Origin: Gorillibacterium massiliense
GTDB lineage: Bacteria > Bacillota > Bacilli > Paenibacillales > NBRC-103111
Assembly (NCBI RefSeq): GCF_000455485.1
Contig: NZ_CBQR020000145.1
Location: 1 to 63,319 of the forward strand
DNA: 63,319 nt
Direction of reading: 5' to 3'
In this document: positions 36,391-45,173 of the stretch, piece after piece
Position numbering within the stretch: position 1 is the stretch's first letter
Layout of the letters: each line of letters starts with the position of its first letter
Position numbers and translations under genes: made by a program
The notes under the pieces: generated by a model
What the model saw: only the letters and a program-made list of their open reading frames with translations
Database searches by the model: none
What the model was told of the DNA's origin: nothing

Positions 36391-36496
36391 CTATATCCAG
36401 CCGCGAGAAATGGGGTAAAATGATCTGGAAAGCGATTGGTGAATTTTCTCCCTTTATTATCAAAATGTGAACCTGCCCGGTTTTTCGGGGCGAATT

Positions 36497-36526
36497 TATA
36501 ATGAAGATGCAACGAAAACGTTGCCA
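36497..36526 (+). promoter_or_regulatory. TATAAT box followed by LacI/CcpA-type operator
   Basis: TATAAT at 36497-36502 is followed by GCAACGAAAACGTTGC, whose six-base arms GCAACG/CGTTGC are perfect; CGAAAACGTTGCCA at 36513-36526 is two mismatches from cre. The layout repeats that before the genes at 6496 and 14613. Confidence 0.5.
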
Positions 36527-36551
36527 TATCGATTTGGGAGGGTCAAATAGG

Positions 36552-37946
36552 ATGAAAAAGAGCCTCACACTGTTAGTTGCATCCGTTATGGTCTTGAGCA
36601 CCGCTCTCGCCGGTTGCGGTAAGAGCGACAAGGCGTCAGAATCCAAGGCACCGAGTACTGCGCCTACCGCCACAACAGCAGCAGCGACAGCGACACCGGA
36701 ACCGACGAAGGAAGCGAAACCCTTCAGTATCACATTGCGCCATATTCAAGTGGGTGAATCTACCAAGTTCCGCAAAGCGATTTTGGATGACGTCGTCAAG
36801 AAGACGGAAGCCGAAGTTCCCGGTCTGAAGATCGAACTGGACGGCATCGAAGATAACGTCAACCGCTTCACCAAGCTTCCAGCTGAAATGGCCGCCGGCA
36901 ATCCTCCGCAAATCTTCGACATGTTTGGCGGTTCAGGCGATGCGCTGAAATACGCAAAGGCTGGTCGTCTCTTGGATCTCACCCCGATCGTAGAAGAACT
37001 GGGCATCAAGGACAAGTTCGTCAACCTGACCCAATTCACCTTGGACGGCAAAATTTACGGCTTGCCTGTAGGCGGCAGCTCTGAAGGCTTCTATTACAAC
37101 AAACCACTCTTTGAAAAATACAACATCGCTGAGCCGAAATCATGGGACGACCTGGAAAAGGCAGCCGATACCTTGAAGAAAAACGGCGTAACGCCTTTCG
37201 CTATGGGTTCCAAAGCCGCATGGGTACCGATCATGTTGGTTAATACCCTGCTCGGACGTTATGCCGGACCGGACATCGTGAACGAAATTCCTGCTGGCAC
37301 GAAGAAATGGACCGATCCCACCGTCGTAGCCGCTTTTGCTAAATACCAAGAGTGGGAAAAGAAAGGCTATTTCTCCAAAGGAGAGTTGGGCAAGGAATAT
37401 GCTGACCAACTGAACGACTTCCTGACCGGCAAGGCCGGTATGCTGTTCGATGGTACTTGGCGCTCTTCCGTCTTCAAGGATGCAGCCCAAGCCAAGGATT
37501 TGACCGGCAAAGTCGGTTACTTTGCGGCTCCTGCCGTTCCTGGCGGCGTTGGCGACCAAACCGCCGTCAACGGCAACTACTCCAACGGCTACGGTTTCTC
37601 CGCTAATTTGAACGATAACGAAAAGGCAGCCGTGAAAGCATTCATCAAGAATTTGTATAATGAGGATCTACAACTGCGCGGCCTGTTGGAAGACAACGTC
37701 CTGCCGGCGATGAAGCTCTCGGATGATGCGATCGGCAAAGTAACCGACCCCATCGTCAAGATCGTTCTTCAAGGCTTCAATACAGCCGGTGGATTGTTCT
37801 CTCACTATGATTCCACGGTTGGATCGGTCATTTATAGCGAATCGGAAAAACAAATCCAAAAGCTGATTGCTGGCGATACGACACCTGAAAAAATGGGCGA
37901 AGCGCTTCAAAAAGTAACGGATGCCGAGCTTGCCAAAGCGAAATAA
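36552..37946 (+). CDS. Extracellular sugar-binding lipoprotein (CUT1)
   Basis: This is a family 1 binding protein of 464 aa, with the signal peptide ending TALAGC (lipidated Cys22), an Ala/Thr-rich linker and mature start FSITLRHIQVG. The motif GLPVGGSSEGFYYNKPLFEKYNI is typical of this class. ATG 36552 was chosen because GGGAGG lies ten bases before it; an in-frame ATG at 36501 overlaps the operator. Two permeases and a sensor kinase follow in one operon. The sugar is unknown. Confidence 0.92.
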   Translation: MKKSLTLLVASVMVLSTALAGCGKSDKASESKAPSTAPTATTAAATATPEPTKEAKPFSITLRHIQVGESTKFRKAILDDVVKKTEAEVPGLKIELDGIEDNVNRFTKLPAEMAAGNPPQIFDMFGGSGDALKYAKAGRLLDLTPIVEELGIKDKFVNLTQFTLDGKIYGLPVGGSSEGFYYNKPLFEKYNIAEPKSWDDLEKAADTLKKNGVTPFAMGSKAAWVPIMLVNTLLGRYAGPDIVNEIPAGTKKWTDPTVVAAFAKYQEWEKKGYFSKGELGKEYADQLNDFLTGKAGMLFDGTWRSSVFKDAAQAKDLTGKVGYFAAPAVPGGVGDQTAVNGNYSNGYGFSANLNDNEKAAVKAFIKNLYNEDLQLRGLLEDNVLPAMKLSDDAIGKVTDPIVKIVLQGFNTAGGLFSHYDSTVGSVIYSESEKQIQKLIAGDTTPEKMGEALQKVTDAELAKAK

Positions 37947-37969
37947 TTCCGGTTGATCGCATCACGGTA

Positions 37970-38005
37970 GAAAGGGCGCCGCCCCTTAAAGGGTCGCGCC
38001 CTTTC
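37970..38005 (+). terminator. Intercistronic hairpin between binding protein and permease
   Basis: GAAAGGGCG and CGCCCTTTC pair, with TTGCT after. Same position as the hairpins in the other sugar operons. Confidence 0.65.
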
Positions 38006-38051
38006 TTGCTAACCGCCTTCCGTTTCAGGAGGGCTTGAGGAGGACCGAGTC

Positions 38052-38933
38052 ATGAAGAGTACGTTACGAAATCCGTATTTTTATGCGATGTTCATTTTGC
38101 CCACCATCGCGCTATATTGTCTCTTTTTCATCTATCCAATGCTGTCATCAGTGTTCTACGGCTTTACCGACTGGAACGGGTTGGACAAAACCCATTACGT
38201 CGGCTTTTCCAACTTCGCCAAGGCGTTAAAAGATGAGGATTTTCTCAATGCCATTAAGAACAACATGATTTTTATTGTCTTTTGCGTCTTTATTCAAGTA
38301 CCGCTCATTATTTTCTTCGCGCTCTTGATCGGCTCGGTCAAACGGTTCCAAGGGTTTTACAAAACGACGGTGTTCATGCCCTCTATTTTGTCCACATCCG
38401 TTATTGGTATTTTGTGGGGATTTATTTATGAGCCGGATATTGGTCTGATCAACAAATTCCTCAGCATCTTTGGCGTTGAACCCATTTATTGGCTGTCTGA
38501 TCGTCATTGGGCACTAATCAGCATTCTTATTACCAACGCTTGGCAGTGGATGGGCTTTTACATCGTTCTGGTGCTGGCGGCGATTCTCGCCATTCCTAAG
38601 GAAATCGGCGAAGCGGCGGAAATCGACGGAGCCAGCGGCTTTCAGCGGGCTATCTACCTGACCGTTCCACTGATCCGCCCCATAATCTCAGTCATCATCA
38701 TGCTTTCTATCGCCGGCGCCATGCGGGTCGTGGATATCGTACTCGTCATGACTGGCGGCGGTCCGGTAGGCAGTACGGAAGTCATGGCTTCCTACATGGT
38801 GCAGGAGGCAATCAAATCCGGACGTTATGGGTACGGCACGGCCATTGCCATTATCATTTTCGCTATCGCCATGCTGCTTACCGCGCTCTATCAAATTATT
38901 TTCAATCGCAAAGAGGAAGGGATTGAGTACTGA
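38052..38933 (+). CDS. Sugar ABC transporter permease (CUT1, UgpA-like)
   Basis: This is an integral membrane permease of 293 aa with six helices. The contact loop EAAEIDGASGFQRAIYLTVPLI is intact. A GGAGGACC ribosome site precedes the ATG. Its last base overlaps the next start (TGATG). No ATPase is encoded nearby. Confidence 0.93.
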   Translation: MKSTLRNPYFYAMFILPTIALYCLFFIYPMLSSVFYGFTDWNGLDKTHYVGFSNFAKALKDEDFLNAIKNNMIFIVFCVFIQVPLIIFFALLIGSVKRFQGFYKTTVFMPSILSTSVIGILWGFIYEPDIGLINKFLSIFGVEPIYWLSDRHWALISILITNAWQWMGFYIVLVLAAILAIPKEIGEAAEIDGASGFQRAIYLTVPLIRPIISVIIMLSIAGAMRVVDIVLVMTGGGPVGSTEVMASYMVQEAIKSGRYGYGTAIAIIIFAIAMLLTALYQIIFNRKEEGIEY

Positions 38934-39763
38934 TGCCGACTTCGATAAAAAAGGCGATCCCCCATGTCATCCTGGTGGTGTACGTCGCCATCATCCTGAT
39001 TCCTTTTCTCTTTGTTATTCTGTCTTCGTTTAAAGCCGATAACCTGGAGATCGCCGGAAATCCTTTCGGACTTCCGGAAAAATGGATTTGGCACAACTAC
39101 TATCAAGCCTGGGTAAAAGCGAAAATCAGCACGTATTTCTTCAACAGCCTCTATTTGGCTCTAAGCTCCTCGATAACGGGAGTACTGATGGCGGCCGGTA
39201 CGGCTTTTGCTCTGACCCGGATGAAGTTCGCCACGGCCAACAAGTGGATTTACCAGTTCGTGCTCATCGGCATGCTGATTCCGGGGAACGTTCTGTTCAT
39301 CGCCCAGTACATTCTCGTATCCGACATGCATATCGTGAACACCCATTGGTCGCTTTTCCTGCCGTATACCGCCGGAGCTCTGCCAATCAGTGTGCTGCTC
39401 ATCTCGGCGTTCATGAAAGCCATACCCATGGAACTGGAGGAAGCGGCGATCATGGACGGATTGAGTTCGCCGGGCCTGTTTGTTAGAATTATATTGCCGA
39501 TCACGGTGCCGGCGCTGGTTACGGTTTTTATCGTCAATTACCTCGGCAACTGGAACGAATATTTGCTCGCCGCTTTCTTCCTGAGCAAAGATTCCTTGCG
39601 CACCCTTCCCATCGGCATGGTTACCTTCCGGGACACGTTCCAAATCAACTACGCCCTGATCTGTACAGGGATTGTATACAGCGTCGTTCCCGTCCTGATC
39701 ATGTATGCCTTCTTGCAGGAGAAAATCATTGAAGGGCTGACGGCGGGAAGCGTTAAAGGTTAA
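38933..39763 (+). CDS. Sugar ABC transporter permease (CUT1, UgpE-like)
   Basis: This is the second channel subunit, 276 aa, with the contact loop EAAIMDGLSSPGLFVRIILPIT and the C terminus IIEGLTAGSVKG. It starts on the last base of the upstream stop and is followed 12 bases later by a sensor kinase, so import and sensing are expressed together. Confidence 0.93.
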   Translation: MPTSIKKAIPHVILVVYVAIILIPFLFVILSSFKADNLEIAGNPFGLPEKWIWHNYYQAWVKAKISTYFFNSLYLALSSSITGVLMAAGTAFALTRMKFATANKWIYQFVLIGMLIPGNVLFIAQYILVSDMHIVNTHWSLFLPYTAGALPISVLLISAFMKAIPMELEEAAIMDGLSSPGLFVRIILPITVPALVTVFIVNYLGNWNEYLLAAFFLSKDSLRTLPIGMVTFRDTFQINYALICTGIVYSVVPVLIMYAFLQEKIIEGLTAGSVKG

Positions 39764-39775
39764 CGGAAATGGGGA

Positions 39776-41629
39776 ATGATGAAGTTGAGTTTGCGGTCCA
39801 GGCTGTTCACATCGTTTTTTGCCCTCATCGCCATCCCGCTGATACTCATCGGTATCATCGCCTATTACACCGTTACCGGCATCATCGAAGAAAAATATTC
39901 CCGACAGGCGGAACTGACACTTCGGGCCTTATCCCAAAGCGTTGATTTCGTCTTCCGGGAAATGGATAAAATGACGGACAGCACCATCGCCAGCACGGCT
40001 CTGCAGGACGTTCTTAGCAACCAGAATTTCGACTATCAAAACCTGTCCCAGGTGGAGTACCTTCGGCTCAACGGGATTCAGCGAAATTTTCGCGAGCTAT
40101 TAGTGAACCATCCGTCTGTCAGCTATGCGTTTTTGTACACCTTTGCTGACAAGCAGACGATCCCCCTGTATATCAAAGAATTCGATGCCATGCCTTTTGA
40201 CTTGTTCCAGCAGCAAGAATTGTACAAGCAAGTGTTGGATCGCGACGGTCTGCCCAAATGGGTAGGCCCTTACGAGTATCCGGAGCTAACAGGCTCCGAT
40301 CCGGTCTTTACCCAGCTCCGCGTCGTCAAGGACATTCCCACCCTGACGAACAAGGGGCTGCTTTTCGTGCAGATCAAAAATTCCGGTTTGGAAGCGATTT
40401 TCCGCGAATTCAGCTACGACCGGGAAAAATATCACACCCGTTTTTTGATCACCAATGACAAAGGCTTGATTTTGTTCGACAGCAACGGTCAGATGAACGG
40501 CCATAAACTAGGAGACGAGGCCAAGGACGGCGTTCCGCTTCTGGAGGATTTCGCCAGCGGCCGGAAGGAGTTTGCCGGAGAAGATAGCGTCGTATCGAGC
40601 ATTGGCATGGGGCAGGAGGATTGGCACTTGGTGTCGGTTACGTCCTGGCGTTCCTTGTCCGGGGAGATCATGCGCTATTCCCGCTGGGTCGCTGTGATCA
40701 TGGGGCTGTTCTTGCTTTCGGCGCTCATTTTTCTGCTCTTCTTCGTGAATCGGGTGGCCAAAAGCATCATCCGCGTCGTCCGGTTTATGCGACGGGTGGA
40801 AAGCGGGCAGATGAACATCCGGCTGGAGGAGAAGGGCGATACGGAGCTGCAGCTCATGGCTAAAGGGCTGAACAGCCTGATCAGCCAGGTAAACGTGCTG
40901 CTCTCCCAGGTGCGGACGGAGCAGGACCAGAAGTACCGGGCGGAGATGCGGGCGCTGCAGGCGCAGATTAAGCCGCATTTTCTGTTCAATACGCTGGAGT
41001 CCATCAATGTGCTGGCGGTGCAAAACGAAGGCCGTAAAGTCAGCCAGATGGTACTGCGGTTGGCCAGTATTTTGCGGATCAGCATTCACGGCAAGGAGGA
41101 GATTCCTCTGCGTCAGGAGATCGAGCATCTCCAAAGCTATCTGGAAATTCAAAAATTCCGCTTTGTGGATACCTTCGAATATGAGATTGATGCGCCGGAG
41201 GAGTGGATGGACTGTCTTGTGCCGAAGCTGACCCTGCAGCCTTTGGTGGAAAACTGTATCCAGCACGGCTTCGACGGCCTCGAACGCGTCGGAAAAATCG
41301 TCATTCGTGCAAAAGGAGAACCGGAAGCGAAGCGTCTGATCCTAACCGTGGAGGACAACGGTGTCGGGATTCCGGGGGAGGTACTTGCCCGTTTCCAATA
41401 CATGGCGGAGGATGAGGGTCAAGGCGACGAGGAGGGCACCCCGGCCCATCCCGAAAGGCGGGGCTTGGGCGTTCGCAGCGTGGCGGACCGCATCCGCATC
41501 CAGTACGGGCGGCATTACGGTCTGTTCATCAGCTCACTGGTCGGTTCCGGGACGGAGATCCGCTGTGTACTGCCGTTAAACGGCGTCATTTATCGGTTGG
41601 ACGACGGCGGGGAGGAACAGAGTGCTTAA
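39776..41629 (+). CDS. YesM-type sensor histidine kinase without adjacent regulator
   Basis: This is a 617-residue membrane kinase. Helix 1 (about 9-31) and helix 2 (about 305-325) flank an extracellular sensor, followed by HAMP, the motif QIKPHFLFNTLE with His401 (Lys in place of the usual Asn before Pro), and an ATPase domain with EDNGVGIPG and GLGVRSVADRIRI. It is the last gene of the importer operon, ending at a terminator. No receiver-domain gene lies within several kilobases, so its partner must be elsewhere or be one of the YesN-type regulators in this window. Confidence 0.92.
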   Translation: MMKLSLRSRLFTSFFALIAIPLILIGIIAYYTVTGIIEEKYSRQAELTLRALSQSVDFVFREMDKMTDSTIASTALQDVLSNQNFDYQNLSQVEYLRLNGIQRNFRELLVNHPSVSYAFLYTFADKQTIPLYIKEFDAMPFDLFQQQELYKQVLDRDGLPKWVGPYEYPELTGSDPVFTQLRVVKDIPTLTNKGLLFVQIKNSGLEAIFREFSYDREKYHTRFLITNDKGLILFDSNGQMNGHKLGDEAKDGVPLLEDFASGRKEFAGEDSVVSSIGMGQEDWHLVSVTSWRSLSGEIMRYSRWVAVIMGLFLLSALIFLLFFVNRVAKSIIRVVRFMRRVESGQMNIRLEEKGDTELQLMAKGLNSLISQVNVLLSQVRTEQDQKYRAEMRALQAQIKPHFLFNTLESINVLAVQNEGRKVSQMVLRLASILRISIHGKEEIPLRQEIEHLQSYLEIQKFRFVDTFEYEIDAPEEWMDCLVPKLTLQPLVENCIQHGFDGLERVGKIVIRAKGEPEAKRLILTVEDNGVGIPGEVLARFQYMAEDEGQGDEEGTPAHPERRGLGVRSVADRIRIQYGRHYGLFISSLVGSGTEIRCVLPLNGVIYRLDDGGEEQSA

Positions 41630-41663
41630 GTCTATTATTTTGGGTTACAGATGACCCATCTGA

Positions 41664-41698
41664 GCTGTACCGATGAAAGATATCGGTGCAGCCTTTTT
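41664..41698 (+). terminator. Terminator of the third sugar importer operon
   Basis: GCTGTACCGAT and ATCGGTGCAGC pair with one wobble around a seven-base loop, followed by CTTTTTC. Confidence 0.85.
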
Positions 41699-41777
41699 CA
41701 TTTTTCCGCGGATTATGTATACTTTAGGGTAACAAGCATGGCGGTTTTCCCGTGCATAAAAGGAGTGCCTCTTCGGT

Positions 41778-43541
41778 ATGTCGCCTTTCCGCTCTTATCT
41801 CGCCTTTGTCAAACCGTATTGGAAGCTGGTGGCGGTTACGGTGTTGGTTGGAATGATCAAGTTCGGCATTCCCCTCACCCTGCCGCTGATTTTGAAATAT
41901 GTGGTAGATCATCTGTTGACAGGAAATTTGACACCCGACGAGAAAACCCACGATCTTCTCAAGGTGCTGGGATGGTCGTTCCTGCTATTCGTCGTGATCC
42001 GCGCGCCGATCGAATATTACCGGCAATATTTTGCCCAGTTGACCACCAGCAAGATTTTGTACGACCTGCGGGCACATTTGTACGGCCATATCCAAAAGCT
42101 GAGCCTGCGCTATTACCATAACCATAAAACCGGTGAGATCATCTCCCGAATGATCAACGATGCAGAGCAGACCAAGAGCCTGGTGGAAACAGGGATGATG
42201 AACGTCTGGCTGGACATGTTCACCCTGACCATCGCCATGGCGTTCATGTTCGGCATGGATTGGAAGCTGACGCTGGTGGCCATCGCCATTTTTCCGTTCT
42301 ACGGGGTATCGGTCAAAACGTTATATCGGAGGCTGCGGTTATTGACCAAAGCCCGCTCCCAAGCGCTGGCGGAGATGCAGGGGTACCTCTACGAGCGGGT
42401 CAACGGCATGCCGGTGATCAAAAGCTTCGCTTTGGAGCGCCATGAAAGCAAGCAATTCAGTCGCCGCAACGGTAAGTTTCTCGACAGAGCACTTGACCTG
42501 ACCCGCTGGAACGCGCTGACTAACTCCATCATCAACACATTGACGGATATCGCTCCGCTTCTGGTCATCGGCTATGGGGGATACGAGGTTATCCATGGCA
42601 AGGTGACCCTCGGGGCATTTATCGCTTTTTATGCTTATCTGGATCGGTTATACAGCCCATTACGACGGTTGGTCAATTCTTCGACAGAGCTTACCCAAGC
42701 CAGCGCTTCTCTCGACCGGGTGATGGAGCTGATGCTCGAGCCGTATGATATTGCCGATGCGCCGGATGCGGTGCCGCTCCCCAAGATCAAGGGACAGATC
42801 GACTTCGAGCATGTGCATTTCCGCTATGAACGTTCGGAGGATTGGGTGTTGAAGGACGTCAGCCTTTCCATTAAGCCGGGGCAAACCATCGCCCTTGTAG
42901 GCATGAGTGGCGGCGGAAAATCGTCCATGATCAGCCTACTGCCCCGCTTCTTCGATATCCAGGAAGGCAGCATCCGCATCGACGGGATCGAGCTGAGGGA
43001 GGCCACCATCCAAAGCCTGCGAGAACAGATCGGCATGGTGCTGCAGGATAATACGCTGTTTAGCGGCAGCGTGAAAGATAATATTTTGCTGGGGAAGCCG
43101 GATGCCTCTGACGAGGAAGTATTCCGCGCAGCTCAGGCAGCCAACGCCCACGACTTCATTCTTTCTTTGCCGGACGGTTACGACACGGAGATTGGCGAGC
43201 GGGGAGTGAAGCTATCAGGCGGGCAGAAACAGCGGGTGGCTATCGCCCGGGTATTCCTGAAGAACCCGCGCATCCTCATTCTTGACGAGGCTACTTCCGC
43301 TTTGGACCTGGAATCGGAGCACCTGATCCAAGAATCGCTGATGACGCTGACTCAGGGCCGCACGACGGTGATCGTCGCCCACCGGCTGTCCACCATCACC
43401 CATGCGGATCAGATTGTGGTCATCGAGCATGGGGAGATTACGGAAACCGGAACCCATGACGAGTTGATGGGGAGAGACGGTTCCTACGCCCGGCTCTATA
43501 ATGTACAGAACCTGGGGGACGCGCAGATTAGCAACGCGTAA
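41778..43541 (+). CDS. ABC exporter, fused permease and ATPase (MsbA/LmrA-like)
   Basis: This is a half-transporter of 587 aa that works as a dimer, exporting lipids, peptides or drugs. An N-terminal membrane domain with six helices (about 1-320) carries the coupling segment QKLSLRYYHNHKTGEIISRM; the ATPase domain has Walker A GMSGGGKSS (375-383), signature KLSGGQKQR, Walker B ILILDEATSALD and switch His in VIVAHRLST. It stands alone between two terminators, so context gives no substrate. Confidence 0.92.
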   Translation: MSPFRSYLAFVKPYWKLVAVTVLVGMIKFGIPLTLPLILKYVVDHLLTGNLTPDEKTHDLLKVLGWSFLLFVVIRAPIEYYRQYFAQLTTSKILYDLRAHLYGHIQKLSLRYYHNHKTGEIISRMINDAEQTKSLVETGMMNVWLDMFTLTIAMAFMFGMDWKLTLVAIAIFPFYGVSVKTLYRRLRLLTKARSQALAEMQGYLYERVNGMPVIKSFALERHESKQFSRRNGKFLDRALDLTRWNALTNSIINTLTDIAPLLVIGYGGYEVIHGKVTLGAFIAFYAYLDRLYSPLRRLVNSSTELTQASASLDRVMELMLEPYDIADAPDAVPLPKIKGQIDFEHVHFRYERSEDWVLKDVSLSIKPGQTIALVGMSGGGKSSMISLLPRFFDIQEGSIRIDGIELREATIQSLREQIGMVLQDNTLFSGSVKDNILLGKPDASDEEVFRAAQAANAHDFILSLPDGYDTEIGERGVKLSGGQKQRVAIARVFLKNPRILILDEATSALDLESEHLIQESLMTLTQGRTTVIVAHRLSTITHADQIVVIEHGEITETGTHDELMGRDGSYARLYNVQNLGDAQISNA

Positions 43542-43594
43542 GCTGAGGACACGAGGATTAGCGTCTCGAGAAGGCGGAGTTTTGCTCAACAATC

Positions 43595-43626
43595 AAAACC
43601 CGGCAGCCCATAAGCTGCCGGGTTTT
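43595..43626. terminator. Bidirectional terminator between convergent genes
   Basis: AAAACCCGGCAGC and GCTGCCGGGTTTT form a perfect stem with loop CCATAA; flanking A and T runs let it serve both strands. Confidence 0.93.
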
Positions 43627-43647
43627 CTTTTGGTGAATGCAGAGGCT

Positions 43648-44346
43648 CTACTTGATGACTTCATACTTCAACTGCACATAGGAATCTTCCAACTGGTTGC
43701 ACTCTACTAATCTCATCGCTTTAAGTTTATGGAGTTCCTCAACAGTCGTAATCGATTCCCCGTCAATCAGCGTAGCCGTATCTTTTCCGCCTACCAACAC
43801 AGGCGCGATTACGATATGGACATAGTCAATCAGATTCGCTCTTAAAAATTCGCCATTCAGAGTGCCCCCGGATTGAATGGTAATCCGCTCCGCACCGTAA
43901 CGGTCCTTTAAATCCTTCATCATTTTTTCCAAATCGATATTGCCGTCGTATTCTAGAATTTCCAAATTATCATAGCTTTCTTGTAGCTTGTAAGCCGGAT
44001 GGTTTTTATTGTTCGTGACCAAAATCAACGTTCCCACCCATTTGCACAAATACTCGACTCCGCTTTCCGTTAAATGCGGTTTCCTGTCGATGATGACGAA
44101 CCGGATGTTTATTTTTCCCTTCGGTTCTTTCTTCCCGTTTACGCCGATTTTTGCCATTACTCTGCCGGTGTTTAAAGAGTACCAATCCGTATCTGCTTCG
44201 ATTTCATAATATTGGTGAAGCCCTTCTTTTACACCGGCTAGCTCGGGCCAATCCCGGTCTACGTCCAACTCGTCGCTTGCGCCACTGCTGATTTTACCGT
44301 CCAATGACATCAGCATGAATAAAGTCGTTATCGGCTTGTCCTCCAT
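43648..44346 (-). CDS. RibD C-terminal/dihydrofolate-reductase-like protein
   Basis: This is a 232-residue stand-alone reductase domain. It begins TTLFMLMSLDGKISS, contains IQSGGTLNGEFLRANLIDYVHIVIAPVLVGG, the usual NADPH-binding and dimer blocks of the RibD_C family, and ends with LVECNQLEDSYVQLKYEV. It lacks a deaminase domain, so it is not a full RibD. Such proteins reduce pterin- or riboflavin-like intermediates or other substrates; the function here is open. The next gene is divergent from it. Confidence 0.9.
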   Translation of the reverse strand: MEDKPITTLFMLMSLDGKISSGASDELDVDRDWPELAGVKEGLHQYYEIEADTDWYSLNTGRVMAKIGVNGKKEPKGKINIRFVIIDRKPHLTESGVEYLCKWVGTLILVTNNKNHPAYKLQESYDNLEILEYDGNIDLEKMMKDLKDRYGAERITIQSGGTLNGEFLRANLIDYVHIVIAPVLVGGKDTATLIDGESITTVEELHKLKAMRLVECNQLEDSYVQLKYEVIK

Positions 44347-44558
44347 GTTCGCCCCCCAAATTCATTTACCAAACGGAGCATATCAAGCCCTATTGGTATC
44401 ATTATCCATACCCTAGCACATCTGGAGAGGTAGGTATTGAGCTTTTTTGCTTTGTTGAATAATTAATTCAAATCAGATGAAAATCAAATCATTTTTAAAT
44501 GAGGATATATTTTCCAAAACGGTCGAGGTATAGTAAGGACAGATGAGAGGGGGAGCTT

Positions 44559-45158
44559 ATGGACGATAGCATGAAGCAATTTGTGCGGATCTCGGTCAAC
44601 CGGATGATGGAGCATTATGCGCCGAAATTGATTCAATCCTTGGAGCCGCTGAAGCTGGAGGAGCTGTGGCTTCATGAATACGTGCATATGAATGCCATTG
44701 GCGGCATCGTTTTGCACATTTGCGAGCATGTGAACCGGCACACGGTCCGGTATGCAAGATCAGGTGAGAACGGGACCGGAGATCAATTCCAAGCAGAAAA
44801 CGGCTCTAATGCTGGTTTAGCTGAAACTCAAGCGATGTACTTCGAGCTGAAGCTGGCGACAGCAGGCGGCGGGATCGAGAATTATTTTCCGGATAAAATG
44901 CTTTCGGGTGTTGAACTGATCGAACAAGTAACGAAATCCTTTCGAATGTGGCAGGACGTGACGATGACCTATGTTAAGAAAGACCTGCCAAATCACACCC
45001 TTAATATGAACGATATCTATCATCTCGTTGAGCATACAGGCTATCATTTGGGACAGATCGTCGACCGAAGTCAGAGGATCAGCCAACGTTCTTTTCAGTT
45101 TATGCAGAACGGGATCAGCGAACAGGCGTTGAAGGAAATCCTCGACAAAAGCGGATAA
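44559..45158 (+). CDS. DinB-like putative metal-binding protein
   Basis: This 199-residue helical protein resembles the DinB/YfiT superfamily of four-helix-bundle proteins with a three-histidine metal site, many of which are bacillithiol or mycothiol transferases. Possible ligands are His in LHICEHVNRH and in VEHTGYHLGQI, the latter matching the family's C-terminal HxxxH pattern. The insert at about residues 70-90 is longer than usual. It is followed 15 bases later by an S41 peptidase, probably in one operon. Confidence 0.7.
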   Translation: MDDSMKQFVRISVNRMMEHYAPKLIQSLEPLKLEELWLHEYVHMNAIGGIVLHICEHVNRHTVRYARSGENGTGDQFQAENGSNAGLAETQAMYFELKLATAGGGIENYFPDKMLSGVELIEQVTKSFRMWQDVTMTYVKKDLPNHTLNMNDIYHLVEHTGYHLGQIVDRSQRISQRSFQFMQNGISEQALKEILDKSG

Positions 45159-45173
45159 GCATCACCAAGGGAG

